Source of the DNA: Streptomyces sp. NBC_01142
GTDB lineage: Bacteria > Actinomycetota > Actinomycetes > Streptomycetales > Streptomycetaceae
Reading direction: 5' to 3'
DNA length: 64,000 nt
NCBI RefSeq assembly: GCF_026341125.1
Contig: NZ_JAPEOR010000001.1
Location: 3,100,001 to 3,164,000 of the forward strand
Shown in pieces: positions 40,954 through 49,168 of this stretch. The translations under genes and the position numbers were made by a program. The notes beneath the pieces are model-generated. The model saw only the letters and a list, made by a program, of their open reading frames with translations, was not told the origin of the DNA and made no database searches. Position 1 is the first letter of the stretch; each line of letters opens with the position of its first letter.

Positions 40954-43929
40954 ATGACCATGCCGTACGACCGCACCACCACGGGCCACGACGGCCATCA
41001 CCGAAGACAAGGGGAACTCATCGGCCGGGACGCCGAGATGGGGCAGGTCGTGACCTCGCTGGCTGCCGCCCGGTCAGGGCGGGGCGGAGCGGTCTTCGTC
41101 ACCGGCGAGCCAGGCGTCGGCAAGACCCGGCTCGCTTCCGAGGCCATCGCCGCCGCTGCCGAGGCGGACATGGTCACGGCCCAGGGGCGGGCAAGCACGG
41201 TGGGCTCGGTCGTCCCGTACCGACCGCTGGTCGAAGCGCTGCTCTCGCTGTCCCGCGCCGGCCTGCTGCCGGACCGGGGCGAGCTGGGCCGCTACGGGCC
41301 GGTTCTTGCCCAACTGCTCACCGACACGCGGGACACGGGTGTCGGTACCACGTCTCACATTATGGTTGCCGAGGCGGTACTGCGCCTGGTCGCCGTCGTC
41401 GGACGTCTGCGGGGCTGCCTGCTCGTCCTCGACGACCTGCACGACGCCGACGCCGGGACGCTGGCGATGGTCGAGTACCTGCTGGACAACATCGGGCAAC
41501 AGCCGGCCGTGCTCCTGCTCACCGCAGGGCGCGAACCCTGCGCGGCGACCGAGCTGGCCGCGCGGGCGCGCCAGCGCGGGGCAGCGGCGATTCTCGACCT
41601 GTGCCCCCTCAGCCGCGCCGACGTGCACATCCTCGTCGCGACCGAGCTGGGAATCGCCCCGGCCGAGGTCAGCCCCGAGCTCGTCCACCGCATGGTGAGC
41701 GGCAGCGCCGGGATCCCGTTCGTGGTCAAGGAGCTCCTCCACGACCTCACCGGCGACGCTCGCGACGACAGCCGGATGTTGTCCGTCCCCTCCACCGTCG
41801 CCGACAGCGTCAGACGCCGGGCCGAGAAGCTCGGCCGGCTCGGCGTGGAATGCTTGAGCATGGCGGCCCTGTTCGGGCAGCGCTTCCCGCCGGCGGTGCT
41901 GCAGCACGCAATCGGCTGTGACCACAGGGAACTGTCCGCGATCCTGCGTGCCGGGGTCGCGTCGTACCTGATCGTGCCGGACGGGTCGAGCACGCAGTGG
42001 TACGCGTTCCGGTACCAGCTGGCGGCGGAGGCTCTGCTGGACGACCTCGGACCGGGTGAGCGCGCCGGGTACGCACGGCGGGCGGCGCGTGCACTGGTCG
42101 ACCTGTACCCGGGGCTGCCCGGAGTGTGGTGCGCACTCGCCGCCGAGCTGCACGGGCACGCCGGCGACCCTCAGGAGTCCATCCGCCTGTACTGCGAGGC
42201 GGCGAGGCGGGCGATGACCGAGGGCACGGTGGAACGGGCGGTGGCACTGCTGACCCGGGCACACCATCTCGTCGAACCCGGTACCGCACCAGAACTGCAC
42301 GCCACGGTGCTGGAGCAACTGCTGGACGCCGTCGCCTGCTCGGCCCGATTCGACCAGGTGCCCGCGCTGGCCATCAGCCTGGAAACCTTGGGCGGCGACC
42401 ACGACATACCGGCCCAGCGCCGGGCCGGGCTTCACGCACGACTGGCCGACGTCGCCACCCTGATGGGGCGGCCGGCGGAAGCCCTCCGGCACCTCGACAC
42501 CGCCCGCTGGTTGCTCGGGGGCCGCCCGGCCGATGCCCACTCCGCTCTTGTGGACCTTGCCGCGGCGCATGTGGAGCTGAGCCGGTTTGCCCCCGACCGG
42601 CTGTCCACCGCCGCCGAGTTCGCGCGCCGGGCGGCGGACGCGGCCCAGCGCGCCGGCCTGCCGGCAGTGGCCTGCAAAGCTCTGCTGGTGCTCGGGCAGC
42701 TGGCCTGGGAACGGGACGAGCCGACCGCGATAACACACTTCGTGCGTGCCTGCGCGATCGCCCACGCGCGCCGGCTCCCCGTACTCCGGGTGTCCGCCGA
42801 GGTGTACCTGGCAAGGATCGCGGCGCGGCGCGACGGCCGGCTGGCCCGGGTCGAGCAGGCCCGGCAGGACGCCCTGCGGATGGGCGTACTGCCGCTGGCC
42901 CAGGAGACAGGCTTCGTCCTCGCACTGGACCAGATCCAGCGCTGCGAGTTCGAGGGAGCCCGGGACCGGATCCGCGAGGGGGTGGCCGATGCGACGCGGC
43001 CGAGGCTGGGCCGGGCCGCCCTGTCCATGCTGTGGCTGGCCGAGGCGGTGCGGTACGCCCACCAGGGCCGGCGCGCTGAGATGCAGGAGGCACTGGAGTT
43101 ACTCGCCCCGCTCATCGATACCGTCCCCGGCGCGCGATCGATGTCGTACGGGCTGGCGCGGGCGTTCTGTTCGCTGCTGGAGGAGAATCACGACGCCGCC
43201 GAGCAGGAGTTCGCACAGGCGCTCGCCTACGACGCGGAGAACCCGGCGACCGGCGAGTTCGGCAAGCACGGCATCATCCTGCTGCTGGGGGTGCTGGCCG
43301 GGCGCATGGGGCGGCGGCACTACGCCGGTATTGCGGAGGCAAGCGTCAGCGGTACCCGCTGGAACCGCCAGTTCGTCGGCCTGGCGCACGCTGTGCTGCT
43401 GGGCCGCGAGGGCCGCTCCGGCGAGGCGACGGCCGCCGCGGGCGCTGCGCTGGAGGCGGCCGAGCTCTACCCCATGGCGCGCCACCTGTGTCTGCGTCTG
43501 GTCGCGCAGTCGGCGTACGAGGACGGCTGGGGAGCACCGGTCGACTGGTTGCGCGAGGCGGAGGAGTACTTCCACGGCGCCGGCCTCCAGGCGGTCGCCG
43601 GCGCCTGCCGGGCCCTGCTCCGCGGGATGGGTGCGCCGGTCCGGCAACGACGCACGGGTACCGAGCAGGTGCCGCCGGATCTGCGCCGGTGCGGCATCAC
43701 CGTCCGCGAGTTCGAGGTGGCCCGGCTGCTCGCCGAACGGATTGGCAACAAGGACATCGCCGGCCGACTGCACATCTCGCCGCGCACCGTGGAGAAGCAC
43801 GTGGCGAGCCTCCTCCAGAAGACCGGCCACCCCAACCGGGCGGCATTCGCCTCCGCCACCCGCGACCTGGTCACCGCTTCCGGTGCCACCGTGCCGAACG
43901 CCGCGCCGGCGGTCAGCTTCGCGATGTAG
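40954..43929 (+). CDS. Large ATP-binding LuxR-family (LAL) regulator with a TTA codon
   Basis: The 991-aa protein has an N-terminal AAA-type ATPase: Walker A in VTGEPGVGKTRLASEA, Walker B in CLLVLDDLHDADAG. Long helical TPR-like repeats follow, and a C-terminal LuxR helix-turn-helix: GITVREFEVARLLAERIGNK, then HISPRTVEKHVASLLQKTG. LAL proteins are typically pathway-specific activators of actinobacterial secondary-metabolite genes. Codon 716 is TTA (43099-43101), making it a likely bldA target. It stands between the polyketide and lanthipeptide loci, so either could be its regulon. ATG 40954 or 40960 follows GAGAGG. Confidence 0.9.
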   Translation: MTMPYDRTTTGHDGHHRRQGELIGRDAEMGQVVTSLAAARSGRGGAVFVTGEPGVGKTRLASEAIAAAAEADMVTAQGRASTVGSVVPYRPLVEALLSLSRAGLLPDRGELGRYGPVLAQLLTDTRDTGVGTTSHIMVAEAVLRLVAVVGRLRGCLLVLDDLHDADAGTLAMVEYLLDNIGQQPAVLLLTAGREPCAATELAARARQRGAAAILDLCPLSRADVHILVATELGIAPAEVSPELVHRMVSGSAGIPFVVKELLHDLTGDARDDSRMLSVPSTVADSVRRRAEKLGRLGVECLSMAALFGQRFPPAVLQHAIGCDHRELSAILRAGVASYLIVPDGSSTQWYAFRYQLAAEALLDDLGPGERAGYARRAARALVDLYPGLPGVWCALAAELHGHAGDPQESIRLYCEAARRAMTEGTVERAVALLTRAHHLVEPGTAPELHATVLEQLLDAVACSARFDQVPALAISLETLGGDHDIPAQRRAGLHARLADVATLMGRPAEALRHLDTARWLLGGRPADAHSALVDLAAAHVELSRFAPDRLSTAAEFARRAADAAQRAGLPAVACKALLVLGQLAWERDEPTAITHFVRACAIAHARRLPVLRVSAEVYLARIAARRDGRLARVEQARQDALRMGVLPLAQETGFVLALDQIQRCEFEGARDRIREGVADATRPRLGRAALSMLWLAEAVRYAHQGRRAEMQEALELLAPLIDTVPGARSMSYGLARAFCSLLEENHDAAEQEFAQALAYDAENPATGEFGKHGIILLLGVLAGRMGRRHYAGIAEASVSGTRWNRQFVGLAHAVLLGREGRSGEATAAAGAALEAAELYPMARHLCLRLVAQSAYEDGWGAPVDWLREAEEYFHGAGLQAVAGACRALLRGMGAPVRQRRTGTEQVPPDLRRCGITVREFEVARLLAERIGNKDIAGRLHISPRTVEKHVASLLQKTGHPNRAAFASATRDLVTASGATVPNAAPAVSFAM

Positions 43930-44060
43930 ATGATGAGTCCGGCTGCGGCGGCCGCGTAGAGCGTCGGTCTTCTGCTGTGCCCGCGAGGCCGCCGCTCACT
44001 GACGGCTTCGCCGAACCCTGCGGTGTCGGTGGGTACGTGGGCCAGGTGCAGGCCACCGGC
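43930..44060. other. Short convergent gap with a possible hairpin
   Basis: GCGGCGGCC (43945-43953) is matched by GGCCGCCGC (43987-43995), a possible weak terminator with a 33-base loop between the LuxR-type and ABC transporter genes. Confidence 0.3.
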
Positions 44061-45581
44061 TCAGGAGAGTGCGGTGGCCACCGCCAAGGTCACCACCCGG
44101 TCGAAGTGGCTGTCGAGATCCTCGTCCCCGTGGTGCACGACAAGGAGGGCGCGTCCCTCGGTCCGCTCCCGCAGCGTCCGGAGCACCATGTCCCTGCCCT
44201 TCTCGTCGAGGTTCGAGAACGGCTCGTCGGCGAGGTACACGTCCGCGTCCTCGCACAGGAGCGCGGCGACTCCGACCCGCTGCCGTTGCCCGGACGACAG
44301 CTCGGAGGGCAGCTGATCGGCCAGGCCGTCCAGGCCCATCGATGCGCGCAGCCGCCCGTCGGCGACCAGTTCGCGTACCGGCAGCGGCGGCAGGTTCACC
44401 GAAGTGGTCAGGCTCGCCACCCGGGGCGGCAGGGTGACCGCACCGGCGTCGGGGGCGAGCGTCCCGGAGATGATGTGCAGGAGGGTGGTCTTTCCGCAGC
44501 CGTTGGGGCCGCGGAGCAGTACATGCTCGCCGGCGCGCAGCTCGAAGTCGTCGATCGACACGTCGGCGCCGTCGCCGTACCTGACCCGGGCTCCGCGGAC
44601 CAGCACCAGGGATCCTTCGTCGTGGTACGGCGTCCCCCGGGAGTCGCGCAGAGCCTGGATCCGCTTGAGGACGGCGGTGCTCCGGCGGGCCTGCGGAATC
44701 ATGTTGATGAGGTCGAAGATCCCGCTGACGGCTCGCCACAGCGAGTTCACGAAGGCGAGAAAGCTGCCGAACGACATCCTGCCGGAGAAGACGAAGAAGG
44801 CTCCGATGATCATCGAAGCGGTGTCCGACAGGTTCATCACCAGGTCGCTGAGGGTTCTCTGCTTCAACGACAGCCGGTAGTTGACGAAGGTGATGCCGAG
44901 GAATCCGCGCAGCGCGTCCTGGTTCGCCGCGCGGGTGCCGGGCAGCAGCGACGGCAGACCGCGGAGCGCGTGGAACGACTCGAGCGTCCGGGTCAGCTTG
45001 TTGATGTACCGCGCCTCCGCCTCGCGTTCGGGCTCGGTGTTGTCCTCGATCCGCTTGGCCAGCCGGTTGCTCACGAGCACCAGCGGCGGCACGATGACCA
45101 GCAGGATGAGGCTGGCCTGCCAGGACAGGTACAACAGCACGCCGAGGAAGACGACCGACGCGACCGTCTGTCTCGCGATGCGGATGCAGACGTCGACGGC
45201 CGGCAGGACGCCCTCGGAGACATCGTTGTGGATACGGCTGACGTAGGAGGCGTTTCCCGCCTCCGACACCTTCCGGCCGTCCAGACCGAGCGTGCGGGCC
45301 AGCAGCTCCGTCTCCAGCACCAGCACGAACGAGTTCTCGAACCGCTTGCGCCACCAGGAGATCCAGTAACCCGCGAGGTTGAGGGTCAGTCCCAGCAGCA
45401 GGTAGCCGACGCCGAGGACGAGGAATCTGTGGAAATCCGCGGTCAGGATCGCCTGGTCGAACAGGGCCTTGAGCAGCAGCGGGTGAAGCAGGGCTTCGAG
45501 CCCGCCCGTGGTCGCCTCGGCGGCGAGAATCACGACGAACTGGGCCCGGTGACCCCGCAGGGTGCGCCACAACTGCTTCAC
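44061..45581 (-). CDS. ABC exporter of the class III lanthipeptide
   Basis: The 506-aa half-transporter joins about six membrane segments (residues ~20-300) to one ATPase domain. The ATPase has Walker A GPNGCGKTTLLH, signature LSSGQRQRVGVA and Walker B DVYLADEPFSNLDEKG. The D-loop follows directly, and the H-loop is in LVVHHGDED. It has no C39 peptidase domain, so leader removal must be done elsewhere. It would work as a homodimer. The start overlaps the LanKC stop as ATGA, so the two are translationally coupled. Export of the modified peptide is the likely role, as for RamA/RamB with SapB. Confidence 0.88.
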   Translation of the reverse strand: MKQLWRTLRGHRAQFVVILAAEATTGGLEALLHPLLLKALFDQAILTADFHRFLVLGVGYLLLGLTLNLAGYWISWWRKRFENSFVLVLETELLARTLGLDGRKVSEAGNASYVSRIHNDVSEGVLPAVDVCIRIARQTVASVVFLGVLLYLSWQASLILLVIVPPLVLVSNRLAKRIEDNTEPEREAEARYINKLTRTLESFHALRGLPSLLPGTRAANQDALRGFLGITFVNYRLSLKQRTLSDLVMNLSDTASMIIGAFFVFSGRMSFGSFLAFVNSLWRAVSGIFDLINMIPQARRSTAVLKRIQALRDSRGTPYHDEGSLVLVRGARVRYGDGADVSIDDFELRAGEHVLLRGPNGCGKTTLLHIISGTLAPDAGAVTLPPRVASLTTSVNLPPLPVRELVADGRLRASMGLDGLADQLPSELSSGQRQRVGVAALLCEDADVYLADEPFSNLDEKGRDMVLRTLRERTEGRALLVVHHGDEDLDSHFDRVVTLAVATALS

Positions 45582-48280
45582 CGCACTGCCTCGTCCAGCA
45601 GGAAGTCGGTCGTGCCACCGCTGTTCACGCGATGGAGTACCCGCAGCACGCCCGCCGAGCCGGTCAGGTAGTCGCAGGCGCAGCGCAGCAGCCCCTCGCC
45701 GGGGACGCCCAGAGGGGTCACCCCGGTCACCCCGCTGCGGCGCGGCACCGCGAAGCGCTCGGCGGGCTCGAACAGGAAGACCTTCCGGACGAAGTCGAGT
45801 TGCCGCAACGCGGTGTCACGGTACGAACGGTCGCCGGTGAACTCGGCCGCGTCCAGCAGCGCGTCGGCGACCCCGCTCATGCCGAAGGCGTACCCCGGCA
45901 GCACCGAGTACCCGACGTCCAGCCCGCGCAGTACGGTTCGTGCGGCGTCCAGGTCTCCGTAGCGCAGCAGCACCTGCGCCACGCCCGCGGACCCCACCTC
46001 GATGTACGGCTCAAAGGTCCCTTCGTGCTCGAACATGACCGGGCCGTCGTCGGCATCGGCGTCCAAGGGTCTTGCATGGGCCATCTCCCAGGAGAGCGCG
46101 TCCCGCCCGAGCCGCAGATAGCGTTCCTCTCCCGTGACCTGGTGCATCCGCAACAGGAACATCGCGACACCGGCCTGACCGAAGCCCAGCCCGGTCAGCG
46201 GCCCCTTGGTCGCGAATTCGTTCAGCCAGTAGACCTGCCGGCCGTCGCGCTGCGCGGCGGCGCACAGCACACGCGCGCACTGCTGCGCGGCGGCGAGATC
46301 GCGTGGGTCGTGGCTGCGCAGGAAGAAGCGCAGATTCGTCATCCCCACTCCGGCGAGGCCGTAGTAGAACGTGTAGTCGCCGGCCTCCTGCGCGCGCTGA
46401 TTGGCCTGTGTCAGCAACTCCCTGGCCCGGGTCCGGAGCCCGAGCGAGTCGGCCGCCCAGGCGATGCCGGCCAGGCCGCTCATGAGACCGTCCGGGTACT
46501 CCGCCACGTCAATGCCGGCCAGTTTGTCGCGCAGCCAGTCACGCCATTCGGGCCGGATCGGCATGCCGGAGGCGTCCAGCGACCACAGGACGCCGCTGGC
46601 CCCGAAGCCGAGGCTCAGCGGATTGGTGACATGCGCGAACGGGTCCACGGGGAAGAGGGTGTCCCGGTCGGTGTCGGCGACGGCCTCGACGAATGCGGCC
46701 ACCCCGGCCTCGGCCTCCTCCAGCCCGAGCCGCTCCTCGACGACCGGTCGCGGCGGTGCGGCCTTGACCTGGTCGAGCAGGTCCGCCTCGTGCTCCAGGG
46801 CCTCGAGTACGTCGGCGAGGGTGATCCGCGCCCGGGCCAGGTCGGTGAGCAGCCGATGGATCCGCTCCGGCCAGCCCAGGCCGTCGGTGAAGATCCGGTA
46901 CGAATCGAGGACGTCCTCGCGCACGTACGACATCGCCGCGATCGGGAAGATGAAGTACGCCATGGTGTTCGCCAGGCCGTACAGGTCGCCCTCCGGTCCG
47001 GATGCCTTGAAGCGGCTCCGGGAGAGGCTGAACCCCGGTGTGAACAGTTCGACCGGCTTCTCCAGCGAGGCCTCGCCGCTCCCGCCCCCGGCCAGTCGGC
47101 ACGCCTCCAGATCGACGATGGTCACCTCGTGGGTGTCGGGGTCGATGAGCAGGTTCGCGGGGGTGAAGTCACCGAGGATCACCTGGCGCTCGTGGGCGGC
47201 CCGGATCGCACGTGCCAGTCCGCGGAAGACGGCGATGAAGATCCGCAGGAACTCCCGCGAGCGTTCGATGTCGAACCCCGGCCGCGCGAGCGGGTTGCGT
47301 TCGAGCAGCACCGAGCGGATGTCGGTGCCGTCGATGAACTCCTCGGCTATGTAGTGGTGCTCCCAGTGCTGGAACGTGGCGATCGGAGCCGGATACGAGC
47401 CGATGCCGGCCAGCCGGTTCAGGAACATCCATTCCCGGGCGAGGATGTCCACGGCGTCGTGGTCCTGACGCGGGTTGATGTTGGTGTGCGGGCGGGCCTC
47501 CTTGAGCACCACCGGCCGGTCGTCGTTCGCCGTGTCCTCGGCCGTGTACACCCCGCCGCTGTTGGAGAACTGGATCGCCCCGGTCACCCGGAAGCGGCCC
47601 CCGAGCAAGCCGTCCGCGTCGTCTTCGTCGTCGGAGGGCTTCCAGTCGGTGAACGGCCAGGGCACCCACCACGGTTGGGCGTACCCGGGGCGTCGGTCGT
47701 CGGGGGCCGGCCCGTCCGGTCCGACGATGTGCGGCACCCGCCGCCCGAGGACGTCGACGCTGTGGGTGTCGAGGAACTGGCCGTACCGGAAATGGAGCGC
47801 CTTGCTGTCCCGGTACCGCAGGTCCGACAGTACGTAGGCGCCCTCGGCGCCCTCCAGGATGCCGGCCAGGTCGGCCAGGCATGCCCTGAACTCATCGTCG
47901 TCGCGCGGGTAGACGGTGATGAGTTTGCCGCCGCTGCCCCTGGACATGGCCTTGGAGTTGAGCATCTCGAAGATGTTGAGGTCGAGAGCGATCTTGAAGT
48001 CGATCTCGTGTGCCGTCAGATATCCGATCACCGAGGCGGCGACCTTGTGCACGTGACGCTGACTCGCCGACACATGGATCTTCCAGCCCTGCGCCGGCAG
48101 GGTCGGGTTGTGCCGATGACTCCACCAGATGCCGTTGCGCACGAATCGCGTCCGCACCTGCTCGTCGAGCTCGGCGAGGAAGTGGTCGGCCCTCGGCTCG
48201 TAGGAGACGTCGAGCGGGTCGAAGAACAGCGTGTCGTTCCAGGCGAAGAGGAATCGGTAGACCCATCGTTCGTTACGCAT
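45578..48280 (-). CDS. Class III lanthionine synthetase (LanKC)
   Basis: The 900-aa enzyme has the three class III parts. An N-terminal lyase covers ~1-210 (start RNERWVYRFLFAWNDTLFFD; KIHVSASQRHVHKVAASVIG). A central kinase covers ~225-510, with VVLKEARPH, QVILGDFTPANLLIDPDT and VTIVDLEACRLA. A C-terminal LanC-like cyclase (~560-900) has GLAGIAWAADSLG, YGLAGVGMTNLRFF and GFGQAGVAMFL. It lacks the CHG zinc motif of class I/II cyclases, as usual for class III. It phosphorylates Ser/Thr in the precursor, eliminates phosphate and forms lanthionine or labionin rings with Cys. ATG 48280 follows AGAGG. The gene is 82 bp downstream of the precursor gene, past a hairpin. Confidence 0.95.
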   Translation of the reverse strand: MRNERWVYRFLFAWNDTLFFDPLDVSYEPRADHFLAELDEQVRTRFVRNGIWWSHRHNPTLPAQGWKIHVSASQRHVHKVAASVIGYLTAHEIDFKIALDLNIFEMLNSKAMSRGSGGKLITVYPRDDDEFRACLADLAGILEGAEGAYVLSDLRYRDSKALHFRYGQFLDTHSVDVLGRRVPHIVGPDGPAPDDRRPGYAQPWWVPWPFTDWKPSDDEDDADGLLGGRFRVTGAIQFSNSGGVYTAEDTANDDRPVVLKEARPHTNINPRQDHDAVDILAREWMFLNRLAGIGSYPAPIATFQHWEHHYIAEEFIDGTDIRSVLLERNPLARPGFDIERSREFLRIFIAVFRGLARAIRAAHERQVILGDFTPANLLIDPDTHEVTIVDLEACRLAGGGSGEASLEKPVELFTPGFSLSRSRFKASGPEGDLYGLANTMAYFIFPIAAMSYVREDVLDSYRIFTDGLGWPERIHRLLTDLARARITLADVLEALEHEADLLDQVKAAPPRPVVEERLGLEEAEAGVAAFVEAVADTDRDTLFPVDPFAHVTNPLSLGFGASGVLWSLDASGMPIRPEWRDWLRDKLAGIDVAEYPDGLMSGLAGIAWAADSLGLRTRARELLTQANQRAQEAGDYTFYYGLAGVGMTNLRFFLRSHDPRDLAAAQQCARVLCAAAQRDGRQVYWLNEFATKGPLTGLGFGQAGVAMFLLRMHQVTGEERYLRLGRDALSWEMAHARPLDADADDGPVMFEHEGTFEPYIEVGSAGVAQVLLRYGDLDAARTVLRGLDVGYSVLPGYAFGMSGVADALLDAAEFTGDRSYRDTALRQLDFVRKVFLFEPAERFAVPRRSGVTGVTPLGVPGEGLLRCACDYLTGSAGVLRVLHRVNSGGTTDFLLDEAVR

Positions 48281-48310
48281 GTCAGCCTCTGTGTTCGTCC
48301 GAGGGGCAGC

Positions 48311-48357
48311 ACGGCGATCCGTACGAGGACACAGCGCGTCCCCGCACGGATCGCCGT
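48311..48357 (-). terminator. Attenuator-like hairpin between precursor and LanKC genes
   Basis: ACGGCGATCCGT (48311-48322) and ACGGATCGCCGT (48346-48357) are perfect 12-base complements with a 23-base loop, starting six bases after the precursor stop. Such partial terminators let the precursor be made in excess of its synthetase. Confidence 0.75.
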
Positions 48358-48362
48358 CAGGG

Positions 48363-48473
48363 TTACACCGGCTTGGTGGAACAGCAGCTGCTGCTGCTGC
48401 TCGTCAGGCTGATGACGGCAGCGCTGTTGTTCGTCGCCACGGGCTGCAGGTTCTGGAGCTTGAGTACGCTCAT
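48363..48473 (-). CDS. Class III lanthipeptide precursor (36 aa)
   Basis: This gene is too short for routine gene calling. From ATG 48473, a GAGGAGGTGA site (48479-48488) lies five bases upstream. The leader MSVLKLQNLQPVAT carries the LxLQ motif recognised by class III synthetases. The C-terminal part, SAAVISLTSSSSS followed by CCSTKPV, supplies five consecutive Ser (25-29) and two adjacent Cys (30, 31). S22-x2-S25-x4-C30 fits the labionin rule S-x2-S-x(n)-C. The leader/core border cannot be fixed by eye. The peptide differs from SapB, which has two separated SxxSxxxC units. Synthetase and exporter genes follow directly. Confidence 0.9.
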   Translation of the reverse strand: MSVLKLQNLQPVATNNSAAVISLTSSSSSCCSTKPV

Positions 48474-48500
48474 CGGGGTCACCTCCTCGGAGGTCGAGTG

Positions 48501-48536
48501 GAGTCGGGTACCGGCCGATCGGCATGCCCGAGTCAA
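48501..48536 (-). promoter_or_regulatory. Candidate promoter/operator of the lanthipeptide operon
   Basis: On the minus strand TTGACT (48536-48531) is a plausible -35 box, though the -10 position 17-18 bases on is poor (GGTACC). Between them is the perfect 10-bp palindrome GCCGATCGGC (48514-48523), a possible operator. The precursor start lies about 40 bases further downstream. Confidence 0.3.
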
Positions 48537-48639
48537 CGCCATCCGCCGTACACGCACATGAGAGATCGACCCCCATAATTCCCACGCGCCACCCCCAGGG
48601 AAGAGCCGATCCGGGCGGGGGTAAATGGTGGTGGTCACC

Positions 48640-48695
48640 AGCCGGGCGCCGCGAGCCGGGCGCCGCGAGCCGGGCGCCGCGAGCCGGGCGCCGCG
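48640..48695. repeat. Four perfect copies of a 14-bp tandem repeat
   Basis: AGCCGGGCGCCGCG occurs head-to-tail four times without mismatch (48640, 48654, 48668, 48682). Each unit contains the palindrome GGCGCC. It sits in the non-coding gap between the injection-system operon and the lanthipeptide operon. Function unknown; it could form a structured RNA end for the injection-system transcript or reflect slippage. Confidence 0.9.
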
Positions 48696-48698
48696 CGG

Positions 48699-48850
48699 CA
48701 GCCCTGGCCGCACCGCCCTCTCCCCGCTGCCGTGTGCAGCGGCTCGGGCTCGACGGAGAGCGAGACGGACAAGGGGAAGTCCGACGCCAAGGCCTCCCAG
48801 TCGGCCGAGGTGCTGAAGAAACGGGGCGCTGAATTCCGAGGTACTGAAGG
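48699..48850 (+). pseudogene. Possible remnant of a lipoprotein gene
   Basis: One plus-strand frame reads LPAAVCSGSGSTESETDKGK followed by SDAKASQSAEVLKK. This looks like a lipobox cysteine and the charged N-terminus of a Streptomyces lipoprotein. There is no intact signal peptide or start upstream (the 14-bp repeats lie there). The frame loses coding character after about 35 residues, close to a short near-duplication (CCGAGGTxCTGAAG at about 48808 and 48836). It is a probable deletion scar. Confidence 0.3.
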
Positions 48851-48907
48851 ACGGGCGGCGCGATTCACGCACTGGGTGCGCGCCGATGCACTCGACCGCG
48901 CCACTCC

Positions 48908-49168
48908 TCAGGGCACGCTCATCACCGGCGGCTCTGCTTCGGCGCCGGTCTCCGGCGAATGCGAAGGACCGTTCCCGTTCCCGTTGGCGTCCCCGGTGGC
49001 CGGGGCGAGCAGTTCCTCAAGGACCTGGGCCGCCCCGCTGATCCGCAGCAGAGTCTCCCGCAGCGCGGACTCCTGCTGGACCAGCGTCCGCAGCCGCGCC
49101 TCGCCCTCCTGGTACTCCTGCTTGAGTTCGGTCAGACGCGACCGCATCTGCTCCCGCATCGTCGTCAC
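48908..49168 (-). CDS. Small coiled-coil protein at the end of the injection-system operon
   Basis: The 86-aa protein starts at GTG 49168, overlapping the fibre-like gene's stop by 4 bp (GTGA), with GGAGGA just upstream. Residues ~5-55 (MRSRLTELKQEYQEGEARLR, then TLVQQESALRETLLRISGAA) form a strong coiled coil. The tail is Gly/Asn/Pro-rich. It is the last gene of the operon seen. It may help trimerise or chaperone the fibre-like protein. Family not recognised. Confidence 0.75.
   Translation of the reverse strand: MTTMREQMRSRLTELKQEYQEGEARLRTLVQQESALRETLLRISGAAQVLEELLAPATGDANGNGNGPSHSPETGAEAEPPVMSVP

Noticed and set aside
45632..48412. 926-codon plus-strand frame across LanKC
   Set aside because: It is the antisense shadow of the lanthionine synthetase; no domain and no ribosome site.
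48640..48695. CRISPR array
   Set aside because: Units are 14 bp, contiguous, without spacers, and no cas genes are present.
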